From Melioribacteraceae bacterium (GTDB lineage: Bacteria > Bacteroidota > Ignavibacteria > Ignavibacteriales > Melioribacteraceae): a DNA stretch of 64,000 nt. Under the pieces are notes generated by a model that saw nothing but the letters and a program-made list of their open reading frames with translations, was not told where the DNA came from and made no database searches. A program made the position numbers and the translations under genes. The DNA lies in NCBI GenBank assembly GCA_027030245.1, contig JALVFE010000016.1, positions 62,001 to 126,000 on the forward strand. The letters are read 5' to 3'. Of this stretch, positions 62,410-64,000 are shown piece after piece; position 1 is the stretch's first letter, and the number at the start of each line of letters is the position of its first letter.

Positions 62410-63615
62410 TTACGTTCTGTAAGAAGCGTTTATTTCAATGTACTTTTCAGTAAAATCGCAAGTCCACCAAGTAGTTGACGCTTTACCTTCGTTAAGATTA
62501 ACTGTTATGGAAATTTCTTTCTTAGAAAGAACGGCGGTTGCTTCTTCTTCATCAAAATCATGAGTATAATCACGACCAAGAATAACTACATCATCAAACA
62601 TTATTTCAATTTTTGCGGGATTGATATTCACCCCGCTTCTGCCAACAGCGGCGATAATTCTTCCCCAATTGGGATCACTCCCGTAAATTGCGGTTTTGAA
62701 AAGAGGCGAATTGGCAATTGTTTCGGCTATTTTATTTACATCATCTTCGCTTTTTCCTCCAATAACATTTAGTTCAATAAGTTTCGTAGCACCTTCCCCG
62801 TCTTTTACTATTTCTTTTGCCATTTGTACAGTCATTTGTTGAAGGGCTTCGCTGAAGATTTTTTCATTTTCCGAGCCTTCCGTTATTTTAACTCCCGAAA
62901 CACCGTTAGCCATCATCACAACCATATCGTTTGTACTTGTGTCTCCGTCAACAGAAATTTTGTTAAACGAATTTCCAACTGAATCCAACAGCATTTTCCG
63001 TAAAACTTTATTTCCTATTTCCGCATCTGTTGCAATGAAAGCCAACATTGTTGCCATGTTCGGCATTATCATTCCACTGCCCTTAGCAATTCCCCCGAGA
63101 GTAACTTCCCCTTCTTTCAATCTTATTTTATATGCACAATGTTTTGCTTTCGTGTCCGTTGTCATAATTGCTTTTGCGGCATCTACTCCTCCATCCGGCG
63201 ACACTTTATTAACTATCGTTTCGATTCCGTTCTTTAAAATATCCATAGGTAAATATTCTCCTATGACACCGGTGGAACTTATTATTACTTCGTTAGTGTC
63301 CATATTTAATTTTTGAGCACAAAGTTTTTGCATCTCAAGTGCATCTTTGTAACCGGTTTCTCCCGTGCAAGCATTAGCGTTTCCAGAATTAATCAATATT
63401 GCTCTAATCTTATTACCTCTATTTATAATTTTTTTTGATATTTGAAGAGGAGCGGCTTGAACTTTGTTTAACGTAAACGTTCCGGAAACACTGGCGGGAG
63501 TATCGGAAACAATTAACGCCAAATCTTTTCTTTTTCTTTTTAAACCCGCATGAATTCCGGCAGCTTTTATTCCTTTCACCGAAGTAATAGAACCTTTGTC
63601 AATAGGAACAAACAT
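62410..63615 (-). CDS. argJ: Glutamate N-acetyltransferase / ornithine acetyltransferase
   Basis: A 401-residue ArgJ transferring the acetyl group from acetylornithine to glutamate and so recycling it. The self-cleavage site and nucleophile Thr lie in KGSGMIMPNMATMLAF; other hallmarks are RAILINSGNANACTG and SVDGDTSTNDMVVMMANG. Autocleavage yields alpha and beta chains. Both mono- and bifunctional ArgJ exist and sequence inspection cannot separate them; no argA is visible nearby. Confidence 0.95.
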   Translation of the reverse strand: MFVPIDKGSITSVKGIKAAGIHAGLKRKRKDLALIVSDTPASVSGTFTLNKVQAAPLQISKKIINRGNKIRAILINSGNANACTGETGYKDALEMQKLCAQKLNMDTNEVIISSTGVIGEYLPMDILKNGIETIVNKVSPDGGVDAAKAIMTTDTKAKHCAYKIRLKEGEVTLGGIAKGSGMIMPNMATMLAFIATDAEIGNKVLRKMLLDSVGNSFNKISVDGDTSTNDMVVMMANGVSGVKITEGSENEKIFSEALQQMTVQMAKEIVKDGEGATKLIELNVIGGKSEDDVNKIAETIANSPLFKTAIYGSDPNWGRIIAAVGRSGVNINPAKIEIMFDDVVILGRDYTHDFDEEEATAVLSKKEISITVNLNEGKASTTWWTCDFTEKYIEINASYRT

Positions 63616-63638
63616 CTGAATAAATCCCTTTTTAATTA

Positions 63639-64000
63639 CTATTTTAATCCTGTCGAGCTATTCCAACCGTAAATATTATTTAGATTTTGAACGGCTTGTC
63701 CGGCAGCGCCTTTTATAAGATTATCTAAGGCAGAGGTTATTATCACACTATTATTTCGTACTGAAACATTTATATCACAATAATTGGTTTCAACAACCCA
63801 CTTTAATTCGGGTGGTGTTTTTCTAAGTCTGATAAATTCCGATTCATTATATTGTTTTTCATATTCGGATATAATCTCATCTTTATCGGCTTCGTTTTCC
63901 AAATAAACAGTTATTGTACTGTAGATGCCTCTTTCCACAGGTAAAAGATGCGTAGTAAAAGATAAATCCCCGTTAAAACCAATTTTTTTAAGCTCTTGTT
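63639..64000 (-). CDS. argC: N-acetyl-gamma-glutamyl-phosphate reductase (C-terminal part)
   Basis: The 3' part of argC; the gene runs past the right edge. The frame is open to 64000, reading QELKKIGFNGDLSFTTHLLP then VERGIYSTI, the family segment around the second catalytic His (H-L-x-P-x-x-R-G). A CDS start within the window near 63938 is therefore not real. The end has ALDNLIKGAAGQAVQNLN, a conserved ArgC motif. It reduces acetylglutamyl phosphate with NADPH. It heads the visible arginine cluster. Confidence 0.93.
   Translation of the reverse strand, partial: QELKKIGFNGDLSFTTHLLPVERGIYSTITVYLENEADKDEIISEYEKQYNESEFIRLRKTPPELKWVVETNYCDINVSVRNNSVIITSALDNLIKGAAGQAVQNLNNIYGWNSSTGLK

Noticed and set aside
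63639-63938. A complete 99-residue protein at the right edge
   Set aside because: The frame is open beyond it and encodes the preceding ArgC catalytic segment, so it is the end of a truncated argC rather than a small gene.

Overview
The window reads as a low-GC, densely packed chromosome segment from a Gram-negative bacterium of the Bacteroidota/Chlorobiota/Ignavibacteriota assemblage. My best guess is an Ignavibacteria-like lineage. The basis is a fused LpxC-FabZ, a fused SecD-SecF, a complete lipid A/heptose/BamA/TamB outer-membrane set, a true LexA, and promoters combining a sigma70 TTGACA -35 with a TATATTTG -10. The lineage call is inference. I saw no rRNA, tRNA, CRISPR array, IS element or prophage; nearly everything is housekeeping, with a few unusual modules.

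Left part (1-12.4 kb, minus strand): a partial M16 peptidase, a class I aminotransferase, then an alternating repeat of two gene pairs. Each pair is a glutamate dehydrogenase followed by a ~1000-residue protein with two receiver-like domains and a PEP-synthase-type ATP-grasp domain. The two GDH paralogues carry different coenzyme-site motifs (NADP-like and NAD-like). Upstream of them lie a small sugar-phosphate transferase and an MlaE-type permease without its partners.

12.4-15.3 kb (plus): ilvE is preceded by a 51-codon leader ORF rich in Leu/Ile/Val and an intrinsic terminator, which looks like a transcription attenuator. Next comes lexA with a near-ideal promoter overlapped by a 22-bp palindrome, co-transcribed with two small unknown proteins.

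15.3-36.4 kb (plus): an envelope biogenesis block: uppS, bamA, two skp/ompH genes separated by a terminator, lpxD, lpxC-fabZ, lpxA, a LipM-type octanoyltransferase, a propeller protein, two heptose-activation genes, tamB, RNase R, and a large metalloprotease/TolB-propeller/Omp85-barrel fusion.

36.4-46.9 kb: a zinc-ribbon regulator, a lipoprotein, prs, bL25, pth, a membrane pyrophosphatase, the rpsF-ssb-rpsR-rplI operon ending in a strong terminator, and secDF.

46.9-55.9 kb (mostly minus): a compact partner-switching operon: ECF sigma factor, three SpoIIE-type phosphatases with different sensor modules, a STAS antagonist, an RsbW-like kinase and a YhhN membrane protein. A second STAS gene is divergent, and ECF-type promoter motifs occur on both strands between them. 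Linking partner switching to an ECF sigma is, with the GDH/receiver-ATP-grasp pairs, the best candidate here for something under-described.

56-64 kb: purA (plus), then a minus-strand arginine cluster argC(partial)-argJ-argB-argD-argR-argG-argH.
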